60,524 bases of DNA, from NCBI GenBank assembly GCA_017475705.1, contig JAFVFB010000012.1, positions 1 through 60,524 on the forward strand. Direction: 5' to 3'. The position numbers and the translations under genes were made by a program. The stretch is from Alphaproteobacteria bacterium. GTDB lineage: Bacteria > Pseudomonadota > Alphaproteobacteria > RF32 > CAG-239. This document shows positions 9,953 to 18,815 of the stretch, piece by piece. Under the pieces are notes generated by a model, which was not told the DNA's origin, did no database searches, and worked only from the letters and a program-made list of their open reading frames with translations. Positions within the stretch are counted from its first letter, which is position 1. Each line of letters begins with the position of its first letter.

Positions 9953-10735
9953 TATCTTTTCTTGATATGACAATGAATTATAAAGAACCACAGACATCAC
10001 ACAAACCAAGAAACACAAACTATACTCACAAATAAGCGCATATGCTAAATTTAACTCAGAAATAAACGCCCTAAAACAAATCTGATATAGATAAGCAAAA
10101 ATAAAAAAATAAACCAAAAAGCATCCTAGCAATTTATAAATATTATCAAAAATAGGCCAAAAACTGCGCCGAATTTCAAAAAAGCGCCCACCGCTAACAA
10201 AATTCTTAAAAACAACAAAATTCAACAGCAAACAGGCCGCCACTAAAATAAAAAATGAAAACAACAAAAAATAGGACAGCTCGAATTTCCAATCAGGGCT
10301 TGGTCTCCGAACCACTAACAAATACCAGCAACCGAAAATAATCCCCCACAATAAAACATATAAAAAAACAATCACCGTCATTTTTAAATCTTTTCGCCAC
10401 ATTTTCTGTCGGATAGATTGCAAAAAACTATAATTAGCATCAGAAATAAGAGACCAACGATTTAAATAAAATCCAATACTGCAAATCAAAAACAAAAATG
10501 AAACGAAAAAACATATCATATTTGATGAGCAAAAAACACCCTCTATTTTTTCTTCTAATCCACAAAACAAAAGCCGTCCTGTGCAAACAGCAACAACTGT
10601 CATAATAAAAGACATAAACGCTGTTAATACTACATAGTCCTTAAAATGACCAACCAAAGACATCAGAGGATAAGCTATCCCCTCCTTAAAGGAAAAAACA
10701 ATCTCTTTGCCTTCATGCTCATTTTTAATTGACAT
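9938..10735 (-). CDS. Polytopic membrane protein of unknown function
   Basis: About 265 residues with about six hydrophobic segments and a short charged cytoplasmic N-terminus (MSIKNEHEGKEIVFSF). I do not recognise the family. The ATG at 10735 is chosen because GGAGGAG lies just upstream; a longer in-frame extension would run into the end of dnaE. The loops are rich in aromatic residues, and one contains the WRKDLKMT segment. It lies 13 bp downstream of the dnaE C-terminal part and may be co-transcribed with it. It converges on sufD with a 15-bp overlap. No catalytic motif is apparent. Confidence 0.7.
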   Translation of the reverse strand: MSIKNEHEGKEIVFSFKEGIAYPLMSLVGHFKDYVVLTAFMSFIMTVVAVCTGRLLFCGLEEKIEGVFCSSNMICFFVSFLFLICSIGFYLNRWSLISDANYSFLQSIRQKMWRKDLKMTVIVFLYVLLWGIIFGCWYLLVVRRPSPDWKFELSYFLLFSFFILVAACLLLNFVVFKNFVSGGRFFEIRRSFWPIFDNIYKLLGCFLVYFFIFAYLYQICFRAFISELNLAYALICEYSLCFLVCVMSVVLYNSLSYQEKILFRK

Positions 10736-10748
10736 AACCTCTCCTCCA

Positions 10749-12929
10749 CTAAAATTCTTTAACTGATGTGACCCCAGAAACACTCTTAAGCCGTGTAAAT
10801 ATCATACTATCAGCAAAAGCATATCCACCTTCTAATTCTATACGAACCTCCCAATCATCTAGTTCTGGTTCTATATACACCTTATTTACTCCTCTTTTAT
10901 CTTTATACAAAATTTTTTTAATTTCAGACACAGCCGCTATATTTTCCACAGAAATAACCACACCCTTAGCTTTCTCTGCTATAGCTTGGTCTAATGTCTG
11001 CACACTATTAATCATAACGCGAGGAGCTTCTCTATCCGCTTCTTTATTTATCGTAACTTTTACTAGTAGCGGACACCCAGAAGTTATTGTTTCTTCAGAC
11101 TTTGCCAGCACCTCAGAAAACATCATTCCTTCAAAAGTTCCTGTCGTATCAGATAATCCCAAAAAAGCAAAGCGATTACCATTTTTACTAATTCTTTTCT
11201 GAAAATTCTCCACACATCCTGCAATATTTGCACGAACACTATCGCCATCTTTTATATTAGCCATAACTTCTTGGCAGCTTTTAATGCCCAATTTTTTGAT
11301 ACTATCTGCATAGATATCAAGAGGATGCGCAGATAAATAAAACCCTATAGCACTAGCTTCCAAACGCAATTTTTCCAAATCTGGCCAATCTGGAGCGTCA
11401 GCAAGTTTAACTTTAGAAGAATATTCTTCAGCTCCAAACAAAGATGCTTGGACACTCGCTTTCATCTCAGTAGCAGATGAAATATTTTTTAGAATCAAAT
11501 CAATATTAGCAAACAGCTTCCCTCTTTTCTTTTCCAAACTATCGAAGGCACCAGCTTTTATAAGTTGCTCCAATTGCTTACGATTAAGTTGCTTAGCATC
11601 AACCCGATTAATAAAATCAGAGATATCCTTAAATTTTCCTCCCTTTTCTCGCGCTTCAACAATTGCATTCATATTAGCTTCGCCAACACCTTTTATAGCA
11701 CCCAAGGCATATCGAAGTTTACCATTTTGCACGCTAAATTTTGCCAGTGATTCATTAACATCAGGTTTTAAAACCTCTATACCTAAATTTTTACATTCAG
11801 CCTTAAACCCAGCTAATTTATCGGTATTTGTCATATCCAAATCCATCACCGCACACATAAATTCAACCGGAAAATGAGCTTTTAAATATGCCGTATGATA
11901 AGAAACCAAAGAATATGCTGCCGCATGAGATTTATTAAAACCATAAGAAGCAAATTTTTCCATCTGGTCAAAAATACTCTTTGCTACATCTTCATCTATA
12001 CCATTTTTTATAGCACCTTCAGTAAACATAATCCGCTGTTTAGGTATCTCATCGCGCATTTTTTTACCCATAACCTTACGCAACTTATCAGCACCACCCA
12101 TGGTATAGCCACCGAGTTCCCGAGCAATCATCATAACTTGCTCTTGATAAACCATGATACCATAAGTTTCTTTCAGGATAGGCTCTAGCTTAGGATGCAA
12201 ATATGTAATATCTTCCTCACCATGTTTACGTTTAATAAATGTAGGAATATTATCCATAGGCCCTGGACGATACAAAGAAACAATAGCTATCAAATCTTCA
12301 AATCTATCAGGACGAATTTGTTTGTGCACATCTTTCATTCCTGCAGATTCAAATTGGAACACTGCTGTTGTTTTACCCTCTCCCAACATTTGATATGTCT
12401 CTTTATCATCTAAAGGAACCGTTTCCATATCCAACTCAATTCCTTGGGCTTTTTTTATCCAATCTAAAGCCCGTTGAATAACTGTCAGTGTTTTAAGACC
12501 TAAAAAGTCAAACTTAATCAAACCGGTTTCTTCCACATACTTCATATCATACATCGTAACCGGCATATCCGCACGTGGATCTTTATAAAGTGGCACCAAT
12601 TCCTCTAAAGGCCGATCACCAATAACAACACCAGCAGCATGCATGCCAGAATTACGATAAAGTCCCTCTAGTTTAATAGCTATTTCAAACAGCTTATTAA
12701 CCTGCGGATCATTTTGCCGCATTTCCTCTAATTCAGGAACTTGTTCCAAAGCTTCCGGCAATGTAGGATTTTTTCCCTGTGCACCAGCTGGAATCATTTT
12801 AGAAATTTTATCAGCCTGAGAATATGGCATTTGCAAAACACGAGCAACATCTCGAATAACCGCTTTGGACTGCAATTTACCATATGTAATAATTTGCGCA
12901 ACATGATCAAACCCATATTTTTGTTGCAC
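10749..12929 (-). CDS. dnaE: DNA polymerase III alpha subunit, C-terminal part (split by in-frame stop)
   Basis: 726 codons counted from a GTG at 12929, continuing the dnaE reading frame directly after a TAA at 12933-12935. It contains the rest of the palm with the third catalytic Asp (IKFDFLGL, about residue 141), the fingers and beta-binding regions (SLYRPGPMDNIP, FNKSHAAAYSLVSYHTAYLK), the helix-hairpin-helix region (GVGEANMNAIV) and a C-terminal OB fold. Joined to the upstream part the total is about 1,157 residues, normal for DnaE1. There is no ribosome-binding site before the GTG, so independent translation is doubtful. Possible explanations are a true nonsense allele, stop read-through, a genuinely two-piece polymerase, or a sequence error. 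Confidence 0.9.
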   Translation of the reverse strand: MQQKYGFDHVAQIITYGKLQSKAVIRDVARVLQMPYSQADKISKMIPAGAQGKNPTLPEALEQVPELEEMRQNDPQVNKLFEIAIKLEGLYRNSGMHAAGVVIGDRPLEELVPLYKDPRADMPVTMYDMKYVEETGLIKFDFLGLKTLTVIQRALDWIKKAQGIELDMETVPLDDKETYQMLGEGKTTAVFQFESAGMKDVHKQIRPDRFEDLIAIVSLYRPGPMDNIPTFIKRKHGEEDITYLHPKLEPILKETYGIMVYQEQVMMIARELGGYTMGGADKLRKVMGKKMRDEIPKQRIMFTEGAIKNGIDEDVAKSIFDQMEKFASYGFNKSHAAAYSLVSYHTAYLKAHFPVEFMCAVMDLDMTNTDKLAGFKAECKNLGIEVLKPDVNESLAKFSVQNGKLRYALGAIKGVGEANMNAIVEAREKGGKFKDISDFINRVDAKQLNRKQLEQLIKAGAFDSLEKKRGKLFANIDLILKNISSATEMKASVQASLFGAEEYSSKVKLADAPDWPDLEKLRLEASAIGFYLSAHPLDIYADSIKKLGIKSCQEVMANIKDGDSVRANIAGCVENFQKRISKNGNRFAFLGLSDTTGTFEGMMFSEVLAKSEETITSGCPLLVKVTINKEADREAPRVMINSVQTLDQAIAEKAKGVVISVENIAAVSEIKKILYKDKRGVNKVYIEPELDDWEVRIELEGGYAFADSMIFTRLKSVSGVTSVKEF

Positions 12930-12932
12930 ATA

Positions 12933-12935
12933 TTA
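12933..12935 (-). other. In-frame TAA interrupting dnaE
   Basis: On the minus strand the codons read ...AGA TAT AAA ACT ATT TAA TAT GTG CAA CAA AAA..., that is RYKTI-stop-YVQQK. The same frame continues on both sides with conserved DnaE sequence. Homologues carry a polar or charged residue at this position (E. coli has Glu in the equivalent VIEHVADMYG). TAA is one substitution from AAA, GAA or CAA. Confidence 0.93.
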
Positions 12936-14222
12936 AATAGTTTTATATCTATTTTCTTGGCAGAAATCCACATCAAAATCCGGCATATTAACACGCTCTG
13001 GATTAAGGAACCGCTCAAAAAGCAAATCAAGCTTTAAAGGATCAAGTTCTGTAACCTTTAATGACCAAGCAACAATAGAACCTGCACCAGAACCACGCCC
13101 TGGTCCTACTGGAACACCATGCCCTTTAGACCACTTAATAAAATCCGAAACGATAAGAAAATACCCAGGAAACCCCATCTTTTTTATAACACTAAGCTCG
13201 TATTCTAATCGAGAGTAATACTTTTCATCTATTTCTCTCTTTTGTTCTGCTGTCATTCCTTCAAAATAAACAGCTTTACGCATTCTCTCATCAAGCCCTT
13301 TATAGGCCTCTTCAGTAATGAACTCATCTTGCGTTTTTCCTTCTGGACATTCAAATATCGGCAGTAACGGGTTAACTTTTTTAGAAAGATAATTGCATAA
13401 TTTTGCAATTCTAACCGTATTATTTACAGCTTCCGGTAAATCAGCAAAAAGGTCTACCATTTCTTCTTCAGAACGTAATCTATTATTGATAGAAAACTTA
13501 CGTCTATTTTCATTAGAAACATATTCACCGGCAGAAATACACACTAATGCATCGTGCGCCTCATACATACTTTCATCTAAAAAGAAAACCTCATTCGTTG
13601 CAACCAATGGAATATCGTATTTATATGCTAAATTAATAAAAGCTTCTTCGGTTTGTTTTTCCTTATCCGTCCCAATACGAGATATTTCCATATACAAACG
13701 AGCACCAAAAATTTCTTTTAATTTTACCGTGAAATTTTCTGCCTCTTGTTTACGATTTTCAATCAACAAACGACCTATTGTACCATCAACGCCAGCCGTT
13801 AAAGCAATCAACCCTTCATTAAAATCTTCTAAATTCTGTAATGTAAGTTGCGGTGCCCAACCTTTTTCGGTATTATCCAAATAAAATCTTTTCATTAATT
13901 TCATAATGTTTTTATAGCCGGTTTCATTCATAACCAACAAAACCAATTTATCTGGATCAAGCTCTCGCCCTTTGGACTTCATAATATCATCAGAATCTGC
14001 ATTTCTAAGCAGAAACTGACAGCCCATAATAGGTTTTATTCCTTCATCTGCAGCATATTTAGAGAAAGCTTTTCCCCCAAACATATTGGCAGAATCTGTA
14101 ACAGCAACAGCCGGAACCCCCATATCATGCAATTTATGAATAAGCGTAGGCAACATAATAGCCCCTTCAGCTAATGAATAAGCTGTATGAACTCTCAAAT
14201 GCACAAATTTAGGGTCTTTCAT
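12933..14222 (-). CDS. dnaE: DNA polymerase III alpha subunit, N-terminal part (ends at in-frame stop)
   Basis: 429 residues holding the PHP domain ([16 protein letters not shown] at the start, [11 protein letters not shown]) and the first half of the polymerase palm, with [14 protein letters not shown] and the two catalytic aspartates in MPDFDVDFC (about residues 417 and 419). It stops ten codons later at TAA. Alone it would lack the third catalytic Asp and the fingers, so it could not polymerise. The start ATG at 14222 is preceded by GGAAAT. DnaE is normally essential. No second dnaE is in the window, though one elsewhere in the genome cannot be excluded. Confidence 0.92.
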   Translation of the reverse strand: MKDPKFVHLRVHTAYSLAEGAIMLPTLIHKLHDMGVPAVAVTDSANMFGGKAFSKYAADEGIKPIMGCQFLLRNADSDDIMKSKGRELDPDKLVLLVMNETGYKNIMKLMKRFYLDNTEKGWAPQLTLQNLEDFNEGLIALTAGVDGTIGRLLIENRKQEAENFTVKLKEIFGARLYMEISRIGTDKEKQTEEAFINLAYKYDIPLVATNEVFFLDESMYEAHDALVCISAGEYVSNENRRKFSINNRLRSEEEMVDLFADLPEAVNNTVRIAKLCNYLSKKVNPLLPIFECPEGKTQDEFITEEAYKGLDERMRKAVYFEGMTAEQKREIDEKYYSRLEYELSVIKKMGFPGYFLIVSDFIKWSKGHGVPVGPGRGSGAGSIVAWSLKVTELDPLKLDLLFERFLNPERVNMPDFDVDFCQENRYKTI

Positions 14223-14353
14223 TTTTATTTCCTATTTTTCAATCTAAAAAGACCATAACATGATTATAAAATAACTCAACTATTTTTATATGCATATAAA
14301 ACAAAAAGATACTGTCTTCATAATATTTAATTTGACAACATTCTAATCAGCTT

Positions 14354-14391
14354 AACCCCTTTGGTATCAAAAACCGAAAGGGTTTCTTTTT
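14354..14391 (+). terminator. Terminator-like hairpin with no obvious plus-strand gene
   Basis: Imperfect stem (AACCCCTTTGGT paired with ACCGAAAGGGTT) followed by TTTCTTTT on the plus strand. The upstream plus-strand sequence (about 14223-14353) has no open gene that I can support, so the hairpin may end a short untranslated RNA or be a relic. Confidence 0.35.
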
Positions 14392-14393
14392 AC

Positions 14394-14427
14394 AAAAAAA
14401 AGAGTGCCGCCAACCAGCAACACTCTT
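14394..14427 (-). terminator. Intrinsic terminator of the eno operon
   Basis: On the minus strand a 10-bp stem (arms 14417-14426 and 14401-14410, two G-U pairs) is followed by a run of T. It sits 21 bp beyond the stop codon of the small protein downstream of eno. Confidence 0.75.
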
Positions 14428-14447
14428 AAAAAAACAACCTGTTTTAT

Positions 14448-14702
14448 TTATTCATATTTCGCTTCTGGCCCATTTTGATAAACATCTTGTGCATCATTAA
14501 AATTTTTCTTCAGCACACGCCCGAGTTTAGAAGCAGTATCCTTCGTATTAGCTGCTGCTTCCCCACCTTTACTATTGCTGACCATTGATTTAACATACAC
14601 AATCTGTTCATCAATAGACATCCCTTTAGCTTTATACCAATAAGCAGAAATACCCCCAGCAATAAGCGCTAAAAAGAGTAAGAAATAAATAAAACTTTTC
14701 AT
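14448..14702 (-). CDS. Small membrane-anchored or exported protein
   Basis: 84 residues. A hydrophobic N-terminus (MKSFIYFLLFLALIAGGISAYW) acts as anchor or signal peptide. A short charged, helical, low-hydrophobicity tail (KDTASKLGRVLKKNFNDAQDVYQNG) follows. I recognise no family. A good RBS (AAAGGGAG) precedes the ATG. It lies 14 bp downstream of eno and before the terminator, so it is expressed with eno, but nothing links its function to glycolysis. Confidence 0.72.
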   Translation of the reverse strand: MKSFIYFLLFLALIAGGISAYWYKAKGMSIDEQIVYVKSMVSNSKGGEAAANTKDTASKLGRVLKKNFNDAQDVYQNGPEAKYE

Positions 14703-14716
14703 AAAGTCTCCCTTTC

Positions 14717-16003
<1,287 letters not shown>

Positions 16004-16027
16004 CTAAGTTAAATTCAATTTTCATCC

Positions 16028-16055
16028 AATATACATTTTGTTTACCTAAAGTCAA
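16028..16055 (-). promoter_or_regulatory. Probable sigma-70 promoter of eno
   Basis: On the minus strand TTGACT (16055-16050) and TATATT (16033-16028) are 16 bp apart. The promoter points into eno, whose ATG is at 15994. Confidence 0.6.
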
Positions 16056-16083
16056 GAAACATCTAACAGCATAAACAAATTCC

Positions 16084-16099
16084 TTGTAAATTTTTACAA
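16084..16099. promoter_or_regulatory. Palindrome in the eno / dCMP-deaminase divergent region
   Basis: TTGTAAATTTTTACAA is a perfect 7-2-7 inverted repeat. Its right half overlaps a possible -35 element (TTTACA, 16093-16098), with TTATCT 17 bp further on, upstream of the deaminase gene. It could be an operator; the binding protein is unknown. Confidence 0.4.
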
Positions 16100-16143
16100 A
16101 GATGATAATCTACACTTATCTTTTAAATAAAAGGAGGTCCACA

Positions 16144-16608
16144 ATGTTCACTATGAAATGGCACTATCGCTTTATGGAACTTGCAAAGTTAATTTCGACA
16201 TGGTCTAAAGACACATCAACCAAAACCGGTGCTGTTATCGTTGGACCAGATAAAGAAATTCGAGCAACAGGATATAATGGATTTGTTCGAGGTGTTGATG
16301 ACGAAGTAATGGAACGCTTTGAAAGACCTACGAAATATGATTTTTTTGAGCACGCAGAACGAAATGCTGTTTATAACGCCTGTCTCTGCGGAACACAAGT
16401 AAAAGGATGTATTTTATATGCAACACATTTCCCTTGCACTGATTGCACAAGAGCCATTATCCAATCAGGTATAAAACTTGTGGTAACCAATCCATTAGTT
16501 ACCGACAAAAACACCCCTCAAAATACTTGGAGAGATCGGATTTCTTATTCAGAACAAATGCTCAAAGAGGCTGGCGTCGAATTGCTTATTCTGCCACCAC
16601 AAAAATAA
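16144..16608 (+). CDS. dCMP-deaminase-family zinc deaminase
   Basis: 154 residues. The zinc-dependent deaminase motifs are present: the HAE of FFEHAERNAVYNAC (proton shuttle Glu) and the zinc-binding PCTDC about 30 residues later. The N-terminal STKTGAVIVGPDKEIRATGYNGF is typical of deoxycytidylate deaminases and their ComEB relatives. It probably converts dCMP to dUMP for thymidylate synthesis. The ATG at 16144 is chosen because of a perfect AAGGAGGTCC just upstream; an upstream in-frame ATG at 16102 has no such site. It is divergent from eno. Confidence 0.88.
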   Translation: MFTMKWHYRFMELAKLISTWSKDTSTKTGAVIVGPDKEIRATGYNGFVRGVDDEVMERFERPTKYDFFEHAERNAVYNACLCGTQVKGCILYATHFPCTDCTRAIIQSGIKLVVTNPLVTDKNTPQNTWRDRISYSEQMLKEAGVELLILPPQK

Positions 16609-16696
16609 ACTTACTTGACCGTCTTTAAAATTAACAATCTGAACTTATATTGCAACTACTTGTGACTATTGTTTTGCAAAAAAAGAGGAGATGCAA

Positions 16697-17329
16697 ATGA
16701 AAGTTTTAATAACGGACGAACAATCATTGTTTAGAGATGGATTATCTTTACGCCTACAACAAATAACCCCTGATACAGCTATAGTCCAATCTTCAAATTT
16801 AACAGAAATGTACAAAATATTAGCAAAAGAAAAAGATTTCGATATTTTGATTCTAGACATAGATCTTGCAGAACTGAGTGCAGCAGAAGCAATTAGCAAA
16901 ATAAAAACTCTAACACCAAACACCAAAATAGTCGCTATATCTTCATCAGAAGATACTAGAAACATCAAAAAAATACTCTCTTTCGGTGTAAAAGGATATA
17001 TACCCAAGCGTTTAGATAGCAATATTTTAGGCGGTGCCCTAAAACTAATTTTAGATGGAGGAACATATATTCCTTCTGCCATGCTAAATCAAAATATTTC
17101 TTCAGACACAGCAAATAGCTCTTTTTCCCCGTTAAAGAAAAATTTAACAAACCGCCAGTCACAAGTTCTAGACTTAATTGCACAAGGAAAATCAAACAAA
17201 CAAATCGCATATGATATGGGAGTTTCTGAAGCAACCGTAAAATTGCACATAAACGCCTTATTACGCTCACTAAAAGTAAATAACCGCACTCAAGCTGTAA
17301 TAACAGCGCAAAAAATGGGATTAATCTAA
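16697..17329 (+). CDS. NarL/LuxR-family response regulator
   Basis: About 210 residues. The N-terminal receiver domain has the acidic pair in ITDEQ, the phospho-acceptor Asp in ILILDIDLAE (about residue 54) and the conserved Lys in GYIPKR. The C-terminal LuxR helix-turn-helix has LTNRQSQVLDLIAQGKSNKQIAYDMGVSEATVK. No histidine kinase is adjacent, so its partner and signal are unknown. The second ATG (16697) fits the GAGGAG spacing better than the one at 16691. It precedes the prepilin peptidase gene by 59 bp on the same strand and could regulate it. Confidence 0.9.
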   Translation: MKVLITDEQSLFRDGLSLRLQQITPDTAIVQSSNLTEMYKILAKEKDFDILILDIDLAELSAAEAISKIKTLTPNTKIVAISSSEDTRNIKKILSFGVKGYIPKRLDSNILGGALKLILDGGTYIPSAMLNQNISSDTANSSFSPLKKNLTNRQSQVLDLIAQGKSNKQIAYDMGVSEATVKLHINALLRSLKVNNRTQAVITAQKMGLI

Positions 17330-17388
17330 ACCTTATTTTTACCATTTTCATCAGATAATACCCTAAAATAACTAACCGGAGAAAATAC

Positions 17389-18096
17389 ATGTTATATATA
17401 TTGATAGGTTTTATTTTAGGGTTTATAATCCCCTATTTAGCCAGACGCTTTGCAAAAATAATGCAAGAAACCCCTACTCTTGCTTATGCCTTATATCGTA
17501 TTATAACTCCGACAAAACATGTTACCAAACAAAAATACCAAAAAAATCATACCTATAGAACACTAAAAAATAAGTATATAATGCGCTCTCTAGGATGGGG
17601 AATAATCACAGCTTCAATTCTTTTTTTATTATCAATAGCTTTACCCCAAAATGAACTGCCTTGGATTTCATTTTTTGTTATCATTCTTTTAATGCTAACA
17701 GAAATAGATAAAAAGATACAATTTTTACCAGATATCTTAACCTCTCCATTACTAATTGGAGGTTTTACATACGCAACATTTTCAGGTATGCTTTTAGGAA
17801 ACACCCCTATAGAAGCTACACAAAATAGCGCTTTAGGGGCCATTTTTGGCTATCTAATCCCTGTTATTGCTTCTCTTCTAATGATAAAAAAACACCCCGA
17901 TAACCTTGGTGGAGGTGATATAAAACTTCTAGCCGCTATTGGTGCTTGGCTCGGTCTAGCAAATATTCCTTTTATTATCCTACTTGCCTGTATTATTTTT
18001 GGAATATCATACTTCATTACCAAAAAAAGAACAGCAGCTTTTGGTCCTTCAATCGTTTTAGCAACTTTATTAATTCTATTCTTATTAATTTACTAA
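17389..18096 (+). CDS. A24-family prepilin peptidase-like membrane protease
   Basis: 235 residues with about seven hydrophobic segments. The two catalytic Asp motifs of the type IV prepilin peptidase (A24) family are visible: MLTEIDKKIQFLPDILTSP in the middle and GGGDIKLLAAIGAWLG near residue 180. The N-terminal cysteine-rich methyltransferase loop of bifunctional PilD is absent. It is therefore a peptidase of the short type, or one with a diverged N-terminus. No prepilin or secretion genes lie nearby. A strong terminator follows directly. Confidence 0.85.
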   Translation: MLYILIGFILGFIIPYLARRFAKIMQETPTLAYALYRIITPTKHVTKQKYQKNHTYRTLKNKYIMRSLGWGIITASILFLLSIALPQNELPWISFFVIILLMLTEIDKKIQFLPDILTSPLLIGGFTYATFSGMLLGNTPIEATQNSALGAIFGYLIPVIASLLMIKKHPDNLGGGDIKLLAAIGAWLGLANIPFIILLACIIFGISYFITKKRTAAFGPSIVLATLLILFLLIY

Positions 18097-18097
18097 A

Positions 18098-18125
18098 AAA
18101 AGCCCTAAAAATAGGGCTTTTCTTT
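18098..18125 (+). terminator. Intrinsic terminator of the prepilin peptidase gene
   Basis: Perfect 10-bp stem AAAAGCCCTA / TAGGGCTTTT (18098-18107 and 18112-18121) with a 4-nt loop followed by a T-rich tract. Confidence 0.85.
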
Positions 18126-18145
18126 TACAATAAAATTAATAAATT

Positions 18146-18655
18146 TTACTTAACAACAGGGCCATAATTATTCACTTTTTTATCACCTTGAAATGCTAAC
18201 AATATCAACAACAAAAATCCAACATAAGGTGCAAAAGCAATAATACACCACCAACCAGAAAAATTAATATCATGTAACCGACGAACAGCTAAACTAATGT
18301 TCGGAATAAGTGTAATTAGAGCCAAAACAAAATACAATAAAATAAATAATTTCGCCATAAATGGTAAAATCAGAACACAAATTTTAATAGCTAAAACCAA
18401 CAAACAAGCAAATAGCTGAAACATCCAATATTGCTTGCGTGAAACACGACCATCAAATTTGAAATAATTTAATTTTTCTTGATTAATTTTTTTATATTCT
18501 GCTTTTAAAAACTCAAAAAAATACTCCTTAAAAGCACTCAAAAAATTATCTTTGTTAACATCTTTTAGTTTTTTAACTTCCGCACTCAAACTACTCCAAA
18601 TATCAACAAACAAACTTTTAATTGTACCAACATCTTTTAATGATTGCAAATCCAT
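18146..18655 (-). CDS. DUF805 membrane protein
   Basis: 169 residues. The C-terminal 100 residues are a DUF805 domain: FDGRVSRKQYWMF at its start, then four hydrophobic segments, with the characteristic AVRRLHDINFSGWWCIIAFAPYVGFLLLILLAFQ region. A soluble N-terminal extension of about 65 residues is helical and charged. The function of DUF805 proteins is not known. It is convergent with the prepilin peptidase gene and is monocistronic. Confidence 0.85.
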   Translation of the reverse strand: MDLQSLKDVGTIKSLFVDIWSSLSAEVKKLKDVNKDNFLSAFKEYFFEFLKAEYKKINQEKLNYFKFDGRVSRKQYWMFQLFACLLVLAIKICVLILPFMAKLFILLYFVLALITLIPNISLAVRRLHDINFSGWWCIIAFAPYVGFLLLILLAFQGDKKVNNYGPVVK

Positions 18656-18768
18656 AACTTTAACTCCTAAAACTTTTGCATAAAGTAAAGTTCCTCTCCT
18701 TCACTTATATAGTATAATGAAACGAAAAAAACACCTTTTCAAACAAAAAAGAAAACTATATACAACAA

Positions 18769-18796
18769 AAGGCACCAGCATAAAAACTGATGCCTT
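18769..18796 (-). terminator. Probable terminator of ppdK
   Basis: On the minus strand AAGGCATCAG (18796-18787) pairs with CTGGTGCCTT (18778-18769) with one G-U pair and an 8-nt loop. It begins 20 bp after the ppdK stop and is followed by a weak T-rich tract. Confidence 0.6.
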
Positions 18797-18815
18797 CTGC
18801 TTTTGCTATAAAGAA

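Noticed and set aside
10749..14222. An intein or split intein in dnaE, as in cyanobacteria
   Set aside because: The break is one stop codon, with no intein sequence on either side. The cyanobacterial split site is at a different, much later position (near FNKSH).
12929..14222. An altered genetic code where TAA is sense
   Set aside because: Other genes, including secB, parA, tsaE and the thermonuclease-like gene, end at TAA at the expected family lengths.
18431..18446. A fifth parS-like site in the DUF805 gene (GCGTGAAACA)
   Set aside because: At least five mismatches to the consensus and no palindrome.
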